Of a stretch of 10,044 nucleotides of DNA, positions 1 through 6,294 are shown one piece after another. The notes beneath the pieces are model-generated. The model did no database searches. It saw only the letters and a program-made list of their open reading frames with translations, and had not been told where the DNA came from. Origin of the DNA: Frankia sp. GTDB taxonomy: Bacteria; Actinomycetota; Actinomycetes; Frankiales; Frankiaceae. How positions within the stretch are numbered: position 1 is the stretch's first letter; each line of letters begins with the position of its first letter. Position numbers and translations under genes: made by a program. Where the stretch lies: assembly GCA_019689615.1 (NCBI GenBank), contig JADGHD010000136.1, positions 1 to 10,044 of the forward strand, written 5' to 3'.

Positions 1-118
1 GTGGGTGTGGGTGGTTCTGGGGGTGTTGAGCGGTCACGGAGCGTCGTGGTGAGTGGGTGCGGCAACCGCGCGGGGGACGGGTAGTAAGAGGGCACTGTGG
101 GACGGCGACTGTTTGCGT

Positions 119-166
119 GGCGGTTGCCGTTTACGGCCTCAAAGTGCACGGTGGGCGGTTACCGTT
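119..166 (+). promoter_or_regulatory. Paired operator-like repeats upstream of the desaturase
   Basis: GGCGGTTGCCGTT (119-131) recurs as GGCGGTTACCGTT (154-166), 12 of 13 bases identical and 35 bp apart. The second copy contains a perfect odd dyad, CGGT-T-ACCG (156-164); in the first copy one arm base differs. TACCGT (160-165) fits a TAnnnT -10 box and would place a transcript start about 45 bases before the desaturase ATG, but no good -35 is visible. Two spaced imperfect dyads suggest a dimeric repressor, such as the TetR-like regulators known for fatty-acid genes; that is inference. The remaining upstream bases (1-118) are G/T-rich and I see no gene in them; short open frames ending at 52 and 84 could be the tail of an upstream gene but carry no recognisable motif. 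Confidence 0.3.
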
Positions 167-216
167 GTGCCCCAAGCGGGCCAGCCGGGACCTGCCGGAA
201 CGACAGGAAGCAACTT

Positions 217-1194
217 ATGACCGCAACCGACACGGTGCAGCCGACCTTGGAGCCGACCGCCGCTGGTCGGGAAGCCGCCGGCGGAGAGCACACCCGCGCG
301 CCGCGATCGATGATCAAAGCGCGGGCCGAGCAGGTGCTCCTAGGGATCATCATCGTGATACCGCTGGCGGCGGTGGCCGCGGCGGTGCCGTTGCTGTGGG
401 AACGGTGGATCACCTGGCACGACGTCGTGATCGGGGTCGCGTGCTACCTGATTACCGGGCATGGCGTGACGATTGGTTTTCACCGGTACTTCACGCACCG
501 AGGGTTCAAGACGTCGCGACCGATGCGGATCGCGCTCGCGGTCGCCGGGAACATGGCGATCGAGGGGCCGGTGATTCGGTGGGTGGCCGATCATCGGCGG
601 CATCACGCGTTCAGCGACAAGGAAGGGGACCCGCACTCACCGTGGCGGTACGGGACCGGGTTCGTGCCGCTGATGAAGGGCCTCTGGCACTCCCACGTCG
701 GCTGGCTGTTCGACGTTGAGCAGACCGACCAGCGCAAATACGCGCCCGACCTGCTGGCTGACCGCGACATCGTTTGGGCGAGCCGGATGTTCGGCGTCTG
801 CGTGTTCGTCAGCCTGGCGCTGCCGGCACTGATCGGTGGGCTGTGGGGCGGGTCGTTCGAGGCTGCCGTGCGGGCCTTCTTCTGGGCCGGGCTCGTGCGG
901 GTCGCGCTGCTGCACCACATCACCTGGTCGATCAACAGCATCTGCCACGTCGCCGGGTCGCGGCCGTACAAGTCGCGGGACCGGTCGGGCAACGTGTGGT
1001 GGCTGGCGCTGCCGTCGATGGGCGAGTCCTGGCACAACCTGCACCACGCGGAGCCGACCTCGGCCCGCCACGGCGTGAAGCCCTGGCAGATCGACACCAG
1101 CTTCTACCTCATCAAGCTGATGGAGTGGACCCGGCTGGTGCGCGACGTGCGCTGGCCCGACCCAGCGCGGCTGGCGGCGAAGCTCGCCGACTGA
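217..1194 (+). CDS. Membrane fatty-acid (acyl-CoA type, delta-9-like) desaturase
   Basis: A 325-residue integral-membrane di-iron desaturase that would insert a cis double bond in a saturated acyl chain at the inner membrane face, using O2 and electrons from a redox partner. Three histidine boxes are visible: HRYFTH (89-94), HRRHH (126-130) and HNLHH (273-277). Further landmarks are GHGVTIGFHR (81-90), WHSHVGWLF (157-165) and SINSICH (238-244), all typical of the stearoyl-CoA desaturase-like family. Hydrophobic segments lie near 38-60, 69-88, 190-210 and 216-233. I chose ATG 217 because AGGAAG (205-210) lies 6 bases upstream and the protein then starts like the family; an in-frame GTG at 97 would add 40 unlikely residues. 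No ferredoxin or reductase gene is adjacent, so electrons must come from elsewhere. Family assignment is secure; substrate (acyl-CoA or lipid-bound) and regiospecificity are inferred. Confidence 0.93.
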   Translation: MTATDTVQPTLEPTAAGREAAGGEHTRAPRSMIKARAEQVLLGIIIVIPLAAVAAAVPLLWERWITWHDVVIGVACYLITGHGVTIGFHRYFTHRGFKTSRPMRIALAVAGNMAIEGPVIRWVADHRRHHAFSDKEGDPHSPWRYGTGFVPLMKGLWHSHVGWLFDVEQTDQRKYAPDLLADRDIVWASRMFGVCVFVSLALPALIGGLWGGSFEAAVRAFFWAGLVRVALLHHITWSINSICHVAGSRPYKSRDRSGNVWWLALPSMGESWHNLHHAEPTSARHGVKPWQIDTSFYLIKLMEWTRLVRDVRWPDPARLAAKLAD

Positions 1195-1219
1195 CCTCCC
1201 CTTCCCTCGTCACGGGCTG

Positions 1220-1264
1220 GCGCGCGGCGCGCTGGGGGTTGGAACCAGCCACCGCGCCGCGCGC
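1220..1264. terminator. Long GC-rich hairpin between convergent genes
   Basis: A perfect 12-bp inverted repeat, GCGCGCGGCGCG (1220-1231) with CGCGCCGCGCGC (1253-1264), encloses a 21-base loop. The loop holds a second small dyad, GGTT-GG-AACC (1237-1246). It begins 26 bases after the desaturase stop and lies between convergent genes, so it is placed to stop transcription from either side. No T-tract follows on either strand, which is common for actinobacterial terminators. The structure is seen; the function is inferred. Confidence 0.55.
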
Positions 1265-1313
1265 GTCGCTCAGGACTCCGTTTCGCCGCCCACCCCAGCA
1301 CCACCGCGGGTGC

Positions 1314-1330
1314 CCCGCCGGTCGGGCGGG
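1314..1330 (-). terminator. Short hairpin just past the MFS gene stop
   Basis: CCCGCC (1314-1319) pairs with GGCGGG (1325-1330) across a 5-base loop. It begins 12 bases beyond the exporter stop codon on the minus strand and could act together with the longer hairpin at 1220-1264. No T-tract is present. In sequence this GC-rich, short stems arise easily by chance. Confidence 0.3.
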
Positions 1331-1342
1331 CGGATGCGCCGG

Positions 1343-2671
1343 TCAGCCGGCGGCGCTGCCGCTGCCGCACGTCGCGGGGCGAGCGGGCGCCGGCGCCGCG
1401 GCGACGACCTTGGCGGACGTCTTCGCCCGGGTTGCCTCGTCTCGGAAGGCGGCGCCTGCCGCCGAAACGTCCACACCCGCCAGCCGCGGCTGGAGGAGGG
1501 CCAGCAGCAGCGCTCCGCCGGCGGCGGCGACAGCCGCGGCGGTGACGAGCCAGCCGGGTCCGTAGTCGAGGGTCAGGCTGCCAAGAGCCGCACCGGCCGC
1601 GATACCGACGTTGAACACGACAACCACGATGCTGCCGGCGAGCGGCGCGAACGTCGGCGATGACGCCCGCATGATCCACGCTTGCCCGATGGGTGGCAGG
1701 GCACCGATCGCGAAGCCCCCGATCCCGGTTCCCGTGACGAAGACGGCCGGCGAGCCCTTGCCAAGGCCCACGATGGCCAGCCCAGCGGCGATCAGAGCGG
1801 AGGTGACGGCGACCGCGGCGCGCGGGAAGCGGTCCGAGGCGAAGCCGGACACGGCGATGCCCACGCCGCCCAGGACACCGGACACGAGCAGGATGGCCGG
1901 GATCGCCGCCTCGTCCATCCCGCCGAGCCGGGTCGTCAGCTCGGTGATGTAGGTGAAGGCGGCGAAGTGCCCGACCAGGACGAGAGCGCAGGCGAGGGAG
2001 AACCCGACCACCCCGATCGCGCTGCGGTCCCACCTGCCGGTTCGCTCGCCGCCGCTCGCCGCGGTGGCGCCGTTTGCCTCGGTCGGACGCGGCAGGACCA
2101 GCCAGAGCCCAACCGCGACGACGGCGAGGATCACCGAGAGGCCGACGAACACGGCTCGCCACCCGACCAGGCCGGCCAGGTAGGACGCCACCGGCAGACC
2201 AGCCAGGCCGGCGAGCGCTGGGCCGGACATCACGATCGACAGCGCCCGCCCAAGCCGGGCGGGCTCGACGATGGTCGGGAGGTAGGAGACGACGACGGCC
2301 CAGAACAGCCCGTGCGCCGTCGCGGTCAGCATCCGCCCGGTCAGCGCGAGCGCGAAGTTCGGTGCGAAGGCGGTGACCAGGTTCGTGACCGCGGTCACCG
2401 CGAGGCTGGCCGTCAGCAGCCTGGCGCGCGGGGCCCACAGCGTGGCCCGCACCAGCGGGATGCTCGCCAGCGCGATCGTGACCGCCCACGCGCTGACCAG
2501 CACGCCGACCATTCCCTCATCGACGTGCAGGCCCCGGCTGATCTCCGGCAACAGCCCCGACGGGAGCATTTCCACGGTCACCGTCCACAACGTGGCGGCG
2601 GTCAGCACGGCGAGCGCCGGCCACAGCCGGCGAGCGGGAGCTACTGCCGTTGCGGTTGATCCATTGGTCAT
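1343..2671 (-). CDS. MFS exporter, 12-TM DHA1/AraJ-like family
   Basis: A 442-residue major facilitator superfamily permease, expected to export a drug, sugar or metabolite by proton antiport. It is hydrophobic nearly throughout. The first six-helix half (about 17-195) carries EMLPSGLLPEIS (34-45) and, in the fifth helix, SGPALAGLAGLP (149-160) followed by a loop with GWRAVF (170-175), the usual pattern of the AraJ/YdhP/Cmx-like exporters. A hydrophilic linker (about 196-218) precedes the second half, where GFASDRFPR (276-284) resembles MFS motif A. The last 40 residues are Ala/Pro/Gly-rich and probably a disordered cytoplasmic tail. ATG 2671 has no Shine-Dalgarno, but a -10 box ends 6 bases upstream, so a leaderless mRNA is likely. 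It diverges from a MerR-type regulator that probably controls it. The substrate cannot be told from sequence. Confidence 0.88.
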   Translation of the reverse strand: MTNGSTATAVAPARRLWPALAVLTAATLWTVTVEMLPSGLLPEISRGLHVDEGMVGVLVSAWAVTIALASIPLVRATLWAPRARLLTASLAVTAVTNLVTAFAPNFALALTGRMLTATAHGLFWAVVVSYLPTIVEPARLGRALSIVMSGPALAGLAGLPVASYLAGLVGWRAVFVGLSVILAVVAVGLWLVLPRPTEANGATAASGGERTGRWDRSAIGVVGFSLACALVLVGHFAAFTYITELTTRLGGMDEAAIPAILLVSGVLGGVGIAVSGFASDRFPRAAVAVTSALIAAGLAIVGLGKGSPAVFVTGTGIGGFAIGALPPIGQAWIMRASSPTFAPLAGSIVVVVFNVGIAAGAALGSLTLDYGPGWLVTAAAVAAAGGALLLALLQPRLAGVDVSAAGAAFRDEATRAKTSAKVVAAAPAPARPATCGSGSAAG

Positions 2672-2677
2672 GCGCGT

Positions 2678-2709
2678 ACGCTAAGGATTGACATCACTGT
2701 CAAGGTCAA
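2678..2709 (-). promoter_or_regulatory. MerR-type promoter of the MFS exporter gene, with operator dyad
   Basis: On the minus strand a -35 TTGACC (2709-2704) and a -10 TAGCGT (2683-2678) are separated by 20 bp rather than the usual 17. The spacer contains a perfect dyad, TTGACA-N4-TGTCAA (2688-2703), which abuts the -35. A stretched spacer with the operator inside it is the established layout of MerR-activated promoters. Six bases separate the -10 from the exporter ATG at 2671, so transcription should begin at or next to the start codon. The MerR gene starts 75 bases beyond the dyad on the other strand. The sequence pattern is seen directly; control by the neighbouring MerR protein is inferred. 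Confidence 0.72.
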
Positions 2710-2748
2710 GCTCGAAACGTCGGCTCGACGGAACAGCTCGACAGAGCA
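2710..2748. repeat. Three GCTCGA direct repeats with a 13-bp period
   Basis: GCTCGA occurs at 2710-2715, 2723-2728 and 2736-2741, with exact 13-bp spacing. The seven bases between copies differ (aacgtcg, cggaaca, cagagca). The array lies between the exporter promoter and the MerR gene start. It could be a regulatory iteron or a relic of tandem duplication. A 13-bp period does not keep the copies on one face of the helix. Confidence 0.45.
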
Positions 2749-2778
2749 GCCGGGCGGACTGGTCGGGAGCGAGCACCG

Positions 2779-3144
2779 ATGCGGATCGGAGAGGTGGCCC
2801 GCCGCACCGGCGTGGCGGCCCGGATGCTGCGCTACTACGAGACCCAGGGGCTGCTCACCCCGCGCCGGCACCCCAACGGCTACCGGGACTACACCGAGGC
2901 CGACGTCCGGCAGGTCGAGATCATTCGCGACCTGAGCGCCTCTGGCGTCCCGACCCGCGTCATCAAGATCGTCATCGACCGCGAGCGCGACGGGAACGCC
3001 TGGACCTCGGCCTGTGACGAGCTCTTCGCGAACATGGTGCGCAAGCATGTCGCCGACATCGAGATGAAGATCGCCTGCCTGAGCATGAGCCGCGAGAGCC
3101 TGACCAGGCTGCTGCACGACGCCGGCCAGCGGCTGAGCGACTGA
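2779..3144 (+). CDS. Small MerR-family transcriptional regulator
   Basis: A 121-residue cytoplasmic DNA-binding protein. The N-terminal winged helix-turn-helix is clear: MRIGEVARRTGVAARMLRYY (1-20), then ETQGLLTPRR and PNGYRDYTEADV (32-43), the family's recognition and wing signatures. Residues about 44-65 complete the domain, and 78-118 form a helical dimerisation segment. There is no large effector domain. Two cysteines (C79, C100) are present but do not form the CXnC pattern of the metal sensors, so the ligand is unknown. GGGAG (2765-2769) lies 9 bases before the ATG. It diverges from the exporter gene, whose promoter has a MerR-type stretched spacer and dyad. I infer that it activates the exporter on ligand binding and may regulate itself. 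Confidence 0.9.
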   Translation: MRIGEVARRTGVAARMLRYYETQGLLTPRRHPNGYRDYTEADVRQVEIIRDLSASGVPTRVIKIVIDRERDGNAWTSACDELFANMVRKHVADIEMKIACLSMSRESLTRLLHDAGQRLSD

Positions 3145-3169
3145 ACGCGCTCCCCCAGCCTCGATTCCC

Positions 3170-3191
3170 CGGGCGGGAACGGCTCCGCCCG
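3170..3191 (+). terminator. GC hairpin after the MerR gene
   Basis: CGGGCGG (3170-3176) pairs perfectly with CCGCCCG (3185-3191) across an 8-base loop, 25 bases after the regulator's stop codon. There is no T-tract. The position suits a terminator for the MerR transcript. Confidence 0.4.
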
Positions 3192-3197
3192 CCGCCC

Positions 3198-3238
3198 GGC
3201 ATCACCTGATGCCCCGACGACAAGTGGCAGGTTCGTCG
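3198..3238. repeat. Two further dyads in the MerR / ABC-F gap
   Basis: GGCATCA-CC-TGATGCC (3198-3213) is a perfect 7-bp inverted repeat. Next to it, CGACGA (3215-3220) pairs with TCGTCG (3233-3238). They lie between convergent genes (MerR stop 3144, ABC-F stop 3372) and could add to termination in either direction, or bind a protein. Apart from these and the hairpin at 3170-3191, I see no gene in the 227-base gap 3145-3371. Confidence 0.3.
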
Positions 3239-3340
3239 CCGGGACGGCCGCCGGGACGGACCATCACGCCCGCCGTGGTGGCCCGGTCGGCGGCGCCCCG
3301 ACGTGATGGCGGCAAACGAGTTACGCGCCAGCGCCCGTCG

Positions 3341-3378
3341 CGGCTAGCTCGATGGCACCGGCGCCCGCGCGCTAGCCG
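3341..3378 (-). terminator. Inverted repeat spanning the ABC-F stop codon
   Basis: CGGCTAGC (3341-3348) and GCTAGCCG (3371-3378) form a perfect 8-bp inverted repeat with a 22-base GC-rich loop. The arm nearer the gene includes its TAG stop codon. It is a possible terminator of the ispE / ABC-F unit. The overlap with the stop codon and the long loop make this uncertain. Confidence 0.28.
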
Positions 3379-5168
3379 ATCAGCTCGGACAGCTCCACCC
3401 AGCGCTCCTCCAGCTCCGCGGTCTCGTCCTCGACCGCGCGGAGCTGGCCGGTGAGCCGGCGCAGCCCCTCGTAGTCGCTCTGGTCGTGCTCGGCCATCCG
3501 GCGGTGCAGCTCGCGCGCCTCGGCGCTCAGCTTGTCCAGGCGCCGCTCGATCGACGCGATCTCCTTCTGCATCGCCCGGCGCTGCGCTCCGGACAGGCCG
3601 GCGGACCCCGGAGCCGCCCTCGTCGCCCCCGTCGTCGCCGCCGCGGCCGGTCGGGACGACGGCTGCCGCGCCCGCAGGCTCAGGTACTCGTCGATGCCGC
3701 CCGGCAGGTGGCGAAGCCGCCCGTCGATGATCGCGTACTGCTGGTCGGTGACCCGCTCGAGCAGGTAGCGGTCATGCGAGACGACGATCAGCGTGCCGGG
3801 CCACGAGTCCAGCAGGTCCTCCATCGCGGCCAGCATCTCGGCGTCGACGTCGTTCGTCGGCTCGTCGAGCGCGATCACGTTCGGCTCGGCCAGCAGCAGG
3901 AGCAGCAGCTGCAGCCGTCGCATCTGCCCGCCGGACAGCTCGCGTACCCGCGCGGACAGGTGCTCGCGGGCGAAGCCGAGCCGTTCCAGGAGCTGGGTGG
4001 GCGTCAGCTCGCGGCCGCCGATGTTGAACGTCGCCCTCGTCCGCGCCAGCACCTCGCGCACCCGGTCGTCGCCGATCTCCGCCAACTGCGAGAACTGCTG
4101 GTCGAGCAGGCCGAACCGGACGCTCTTGCCCCGCTTGACCTGCCCGGATGTCGGCGCCACCGTTCCGGCGATCAGGCCGAGCAGCGTGGACTTCCCGCTG
4201 CCATTGGCGCCGACGATGCCGGTGCGCTCGCCAGGCGCGAGCCGCCAGGTCACGTCCCGCAGGACCTCGTTGTCGCCGTAGCGCATGCCGGCGGCCTCGA
4301 GGTCGATCACGTCCTTGCCGAGCCGGGCGACGGCCAGCGCCCGCAGCTCGAGCGGGTTGCGCACGGGCGGCACGTCCGCGATGAGCTGGTTGGCGGCCTC
4401 GATGCGGAACTTCGGCTTGCTGGTCCGCGCCGGCGCCCCGCGGCGAAGCCACGCCAGCTCCTTGCGCAGCAGGTTCTGCCGCTTGGCCTCGGCCGCGGCG
4501 GCGAGCCGGTCCCGTTCGACCCGTTGCAGCACGTAGGCGGCGTATCCGCCCTCGAACGGCTCGACGATGCCGTCGTGCACCTCCCAGGTCTGGGTGCAGA
4601 CCTCGTCGAGGAACCACCGGTCGTGCGTGATGACCACCAGCCCGCCGGCGTTCTTCGGCCAGCGGTTCTTCAGGTGCCCGGCCAGCCACGCGATCGCCTC
4701 GAGGTCGAGGTGGTTCGTCGGCTCGTCCAGGCCGATCACGTCCCAGTCACCGACCAGGATCGCGGCCAGGGCGACCCGGCGGCGCTGCCCGCCGCTGAGT
4801 TCACCCAACCGGGCGTCCCACGGCACGTCGGCGATGAGGCCACCCATCACGTCGCGCACCCGGGCGTCCCCGGCCCATTCGTGCTCCGGCCGCTCGCCGA
4901 CCACCGCCTGGCCGACCGTCGCCGCCGGGTCCAGGTCGTCTGCCTGGGACAGCACCGCGAGCCGCACCCCGCGCCGGCGGGCCACCCGGCCGGACTGCGG
5001 CTGGATGAGGCCGCTGAGCAGCCCCAGCAGGCTCGACTTGCCGTCGCCGTTACGGCCGACGATCCCGATCCGGTCGCCCTCGGAGATCCCGACCGACACG
5101 GAGTCGAGGACCACCCTTGTCGGGTATTCCAGGCGCAGCGCCTCCGCGCCCACCAGCGGCACGGCCAT
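3372..5168 (-). CDS. ABC-F family ATPase, Uup-like translation factor
   Basis: A 598-residue soluble protein with two ABC ATPase domains and no membrane segment. ABC-F proteins bind the ribosomal E site and act on stalled or idle ribosomes; some give antibiotic resistance. Domain 1 shows Walker A GRNGDGKS (38-45), signature LSGGQ (124-128), Walker B ending LDEPTNHLD (147-155, catalytic E149) and the switch H182. A charged helical linker (about 215-290, with LRRGAPARTSKPK at 241-253) is the P-site-tRNA-interacting region. Domain 2 shows GANGSGKS (320-327), LSGGQ (411-415), LDEPTNDVD (434-442, E436) and H465. After an Ala/Thr-rich linker (500-525), residues 528-598 form a charged coiled coil like the C-terminal domain of Uup. 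The gene starts 46 bp after ispE on the same strand, so they probably share a transcript. The Shine-Dalgarno is weak (GGGCG). Housekeeping or resistance role is undecided; the context favours housekeeping. Confidence 0.92.
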   Translation of the reverse strand: MAVPLVGAEALRLEYPTRVVLDSVSVGISEGDRIGIVGRNGDGKSSLLGLLSGLIQPQSGRVARRRGVRLAVLSQADDLDPAATVGQAVVGERPEHEWAGDARVRDVMGGLIADVPWDARLGELSGGQRRRVALAAILVGDWDVIGLDEPTNHLDLEAIAWLAGHLKNRWPKNAGGLVVITHDRWFLDEVCTQTWEVHDGIVEPFEGGYAAYVLQRVERDRLAAAAEAKRQNLLRKELAWLRRGAPARTSKPKFRIEAANQLIADVPPVRNPLELRALAVARLGKDVIDLEAAGMRYGDNEVLRDVTWRLAPGERTGIVGANGSGKSTLLGLIAGTVAPTSGQVKRGKSVRFGLLDQQFSQLAEIGDDRVREVLARTRATFNIGGRELTPTQLLERLGFAREHLSARVRELSGGQMRRLQLLLLLLAEPNVIALDEPTNDVDAEMLAAMEDLLDSWPGTLIVVSHDRYLLERVTDQQYAIIDGRLRHLPGGIDEYLSLRARQPSSRPAAAATTGATRAAPGSAGLSGAQRRAMQKEIASIERRLDKLSAEARELHRRMAEHDQSDYEGLRRLTGQLRAVEDETAELEERWVELSELIG

Positions 5169-5186
5169 CAGCGCACGCCCGTCAAC

Positions 5187-5222
5187 TCAAGCCAGTTCAA
5201 GCCAGTTCAGGGGTTCAGGGGT
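5187..5222. repeat. Nested tandem duplications between ispE and the ABC-F gene
   Basis: On the plus strand TCAAGCCAGT occurs twice in tandem (5187-5196, 5197-5206), followed at once by TCAGGGGT twice in tandem (5207-5214, 5215-5222). On the coding strand every unit ends in TGA. One TGA is the ispE stop (5217-5215), and the following units place TGA in all three frames within about 30 bases. The array fills most of the gap before the ABC-F start at 5168. It may have arisen by replication slippage. Confidence 0.7.
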
Positions 5223-6204
5223 TCGGGACGATGCTGGCGCCGGCCGCGGGCGCGCTGGCCTGGCGGACGGCGCGGGCGACCCCGCGCTCGGCGAGGCCGG
5301 CGGCGAGCTTCGCCGCGTGCTCGCCGTCGCGGGCCAGGAAGGCGCAGGTCGGGCCGGAGCCGGAGACCAGCGAGCCGAGCGCCCCGAGCTCGCTGCCGGC
5401 GGCGAGGACCTCGCCGAGCGCCGGGCGCAGCCGCAGCGCCGGCGCCTGCAGATCGTTGAGCAGGGCCGCGCCGAGCTCCGCCGGGTCGCCGCTGGCCAGT
5501 GCCGCCAGTACCCCGTCGGCCGGGGGCGGGGCGGTGCGGCCGTCGTCGACGGCGTCGAACTCGCGGTAGACCGCCGGGGTGGACAGGCCGCCGTCGGCCA
5601 GCGCGAACACCCAGTGGTACTCGGTGCCGGCCGGGACCGTGTCCACCGGGCTGAGCCGCTCGCCCCGGCCGGTGCCCAGCGCGGTGCCGCCGGCCAGCGG
5701 GAACGGCACGTCGCTGCCCAGCCGGGCGGCCAGCTCGGCCAGCTTGTCGGTGCCCAGCCCGGTGCCCCACAGCGCGTCGCAGGCGACGAGCGCGGCGGCG
5801 GCGTCGGCGCTGCCGCCGGCCATGCCGGCCGCGACCGGGATGCCCTTGCGCAGGCTCAGGTGGACCCGCTCGCCGCGGATCCCACCGGCCTCGGCGACCA
5901 GCAGCGCCGCCCGGACCGCGAGGTTGTCGGCGCCGGTCGGCACCACCGAGACGTCGGGCGTCGCGCCGGTGCCGGTGTCCGCCCCCTCACCGGTGACCGC
6001 GACGGTGACCGCGACCGGCGCGTCGCCCGCTGGCGCGCCCGCGGCACCATCTGCCGCCACGGCGGACGCGGTGACCTCGTCGTACAGGGAGACGGCCTGC
6101 AGGACGGTGACGACCTCGTGGTAACCGTCGGCGCGGCGCGGGCCGACGCCGAGGTGCAGGTTGACCTTGGCCGGGGCGCGGACCGTGACGGCGGGCGTGG
6201 ACAG
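5215..6204 (-). CDS. ispE: 4-diphosphocytidyl-2-C-methyl-D-erythritol kinase (IspE), CTG start
   Basis: IspE phosphorylates CDP-methylerythritol at the 2-hydroxyl with ATP, in the MEP pathway to IPP and DMAPP; it is a cytosolic GHMP kinase. Landmarks: VRAPAKVNLHLGVG (8-21, catalytic K13), RADGYHEV (24-31), the ATP loop PVAAGMAGGSADAAA (123-137), LGSDVPF (162-168, catalytic D165) and GSGPTCA (282-288). At 329 residues it is longer than E. coli IspE (283), partly from an Ala/Gly/Thr-rich insertion at about 47-82. The frame is open back to a stop at 6256, yet no ATG, GTG or TTG precedes the conserved N-terminus. A CTG at 6204 lies 6 bases after GGAAGGAG, so I take it as the start. An internal GTG at 6060 would delete K13. 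It leads a two-gene unit with the ABC-F ATPase and diverges from rplY. Function is secure; the start is a strong inference. Confidence 0.92.
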   Translation of the reverse strand: MSTPAVTVRAPAKVNLHLGVGPRRADGYHEVVTVLQAVSLYDEVTASAVAADGAAGAPAGDAPVAVTVAVTGEGADTGTGATPDVSVVPTGADNLAVRAALLVAEAGGIRGERVHLSLRKGIPVAAGMAGGSADAAAALVACDALWGTGLGTDKLAELAARLGSDVPFPLAGGTALGTGRGERLSPVDTVPAGTEYHWVFALADGGLSTPAVYREFDAVDDGRTAPPPADGVLAALASGDPAELGAALLNDLQAPALRLRPALGEVLAAGSELGALGSLVSGSGPTCAFLARDGEHAAKLAAGLAERGVARAVRQASAPAAGASIVPNP

Positions 6205-6210
6205 GGTGGG

Positions 6211-6218
6211 CTCCTTCC
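6211..6218 (-). promoter_or_regulatory. Strong Shine-Dalgarno that sets the ispE CTG start
   Basis: The minus strand reads GGAAGGAG from 6218 to 6211, followed by six bases (cccacc) and then CTG at 6204. This is the best ribosome-binding site in the window and is ideally spaced for that codon. No ATG, GTG or TTG exists in this frame between the stop codon at 6256 and position 6061. Confidence 0.7.
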
Positions 6219-6252
6219 GGGATGCCGGAGGCGGGCCGGCGTGCTGTCCCTC

Positions 6253-6258
6253 AACCTA
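6253..6258 (-). promoter_or_regulatory. Candidate -10 box for the ispE / ABC-F unit
   Basis: TAGGTT (6258-6253 on the minus strand) matches TAnnnT and would give a leader of about 40 bases carrying the strong Shine-Dalgarno at 6218-6211. No convincing -35 is visible, which is usual for actinobacterial promoters. Confidence 0.28.
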
Positions 6259-6294
6259 TCTGGCCGCGCTCCGGGCCCACGTGCGCGCCAGTGC

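Noticed and set aside
1..60. Possible G-quadruplex or upstream gene tail at the window start
   Set aside because: Only three G-runs of three or more are close together, and the short open frames (ending at 52 and 84) are too short and low in information to assign.
97..216. N-terminal extension of the desaturase to GTG 97
   Set aside because: The added 40 residues do not look like the family, and ATG 217 has a well-placed AGGAAG.
3486..5459. Long plus-strand open frame (657 codons) opposite the ABC-F gene, and a second one over 4567-6363
   Set aside because: Both run antisense to well-supported genes, are Arg/Pro/Ala-rich without any domain, and are the expected side effect of very high GC with few stop codons.
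5215..6060. Short IspE starting at GTG 6060
   Set aside because: It would remove the AKVNLHLGVG segment with the catalytic lysine and the ADGYHEV motif, and no Shine-Dalgarno supports it.
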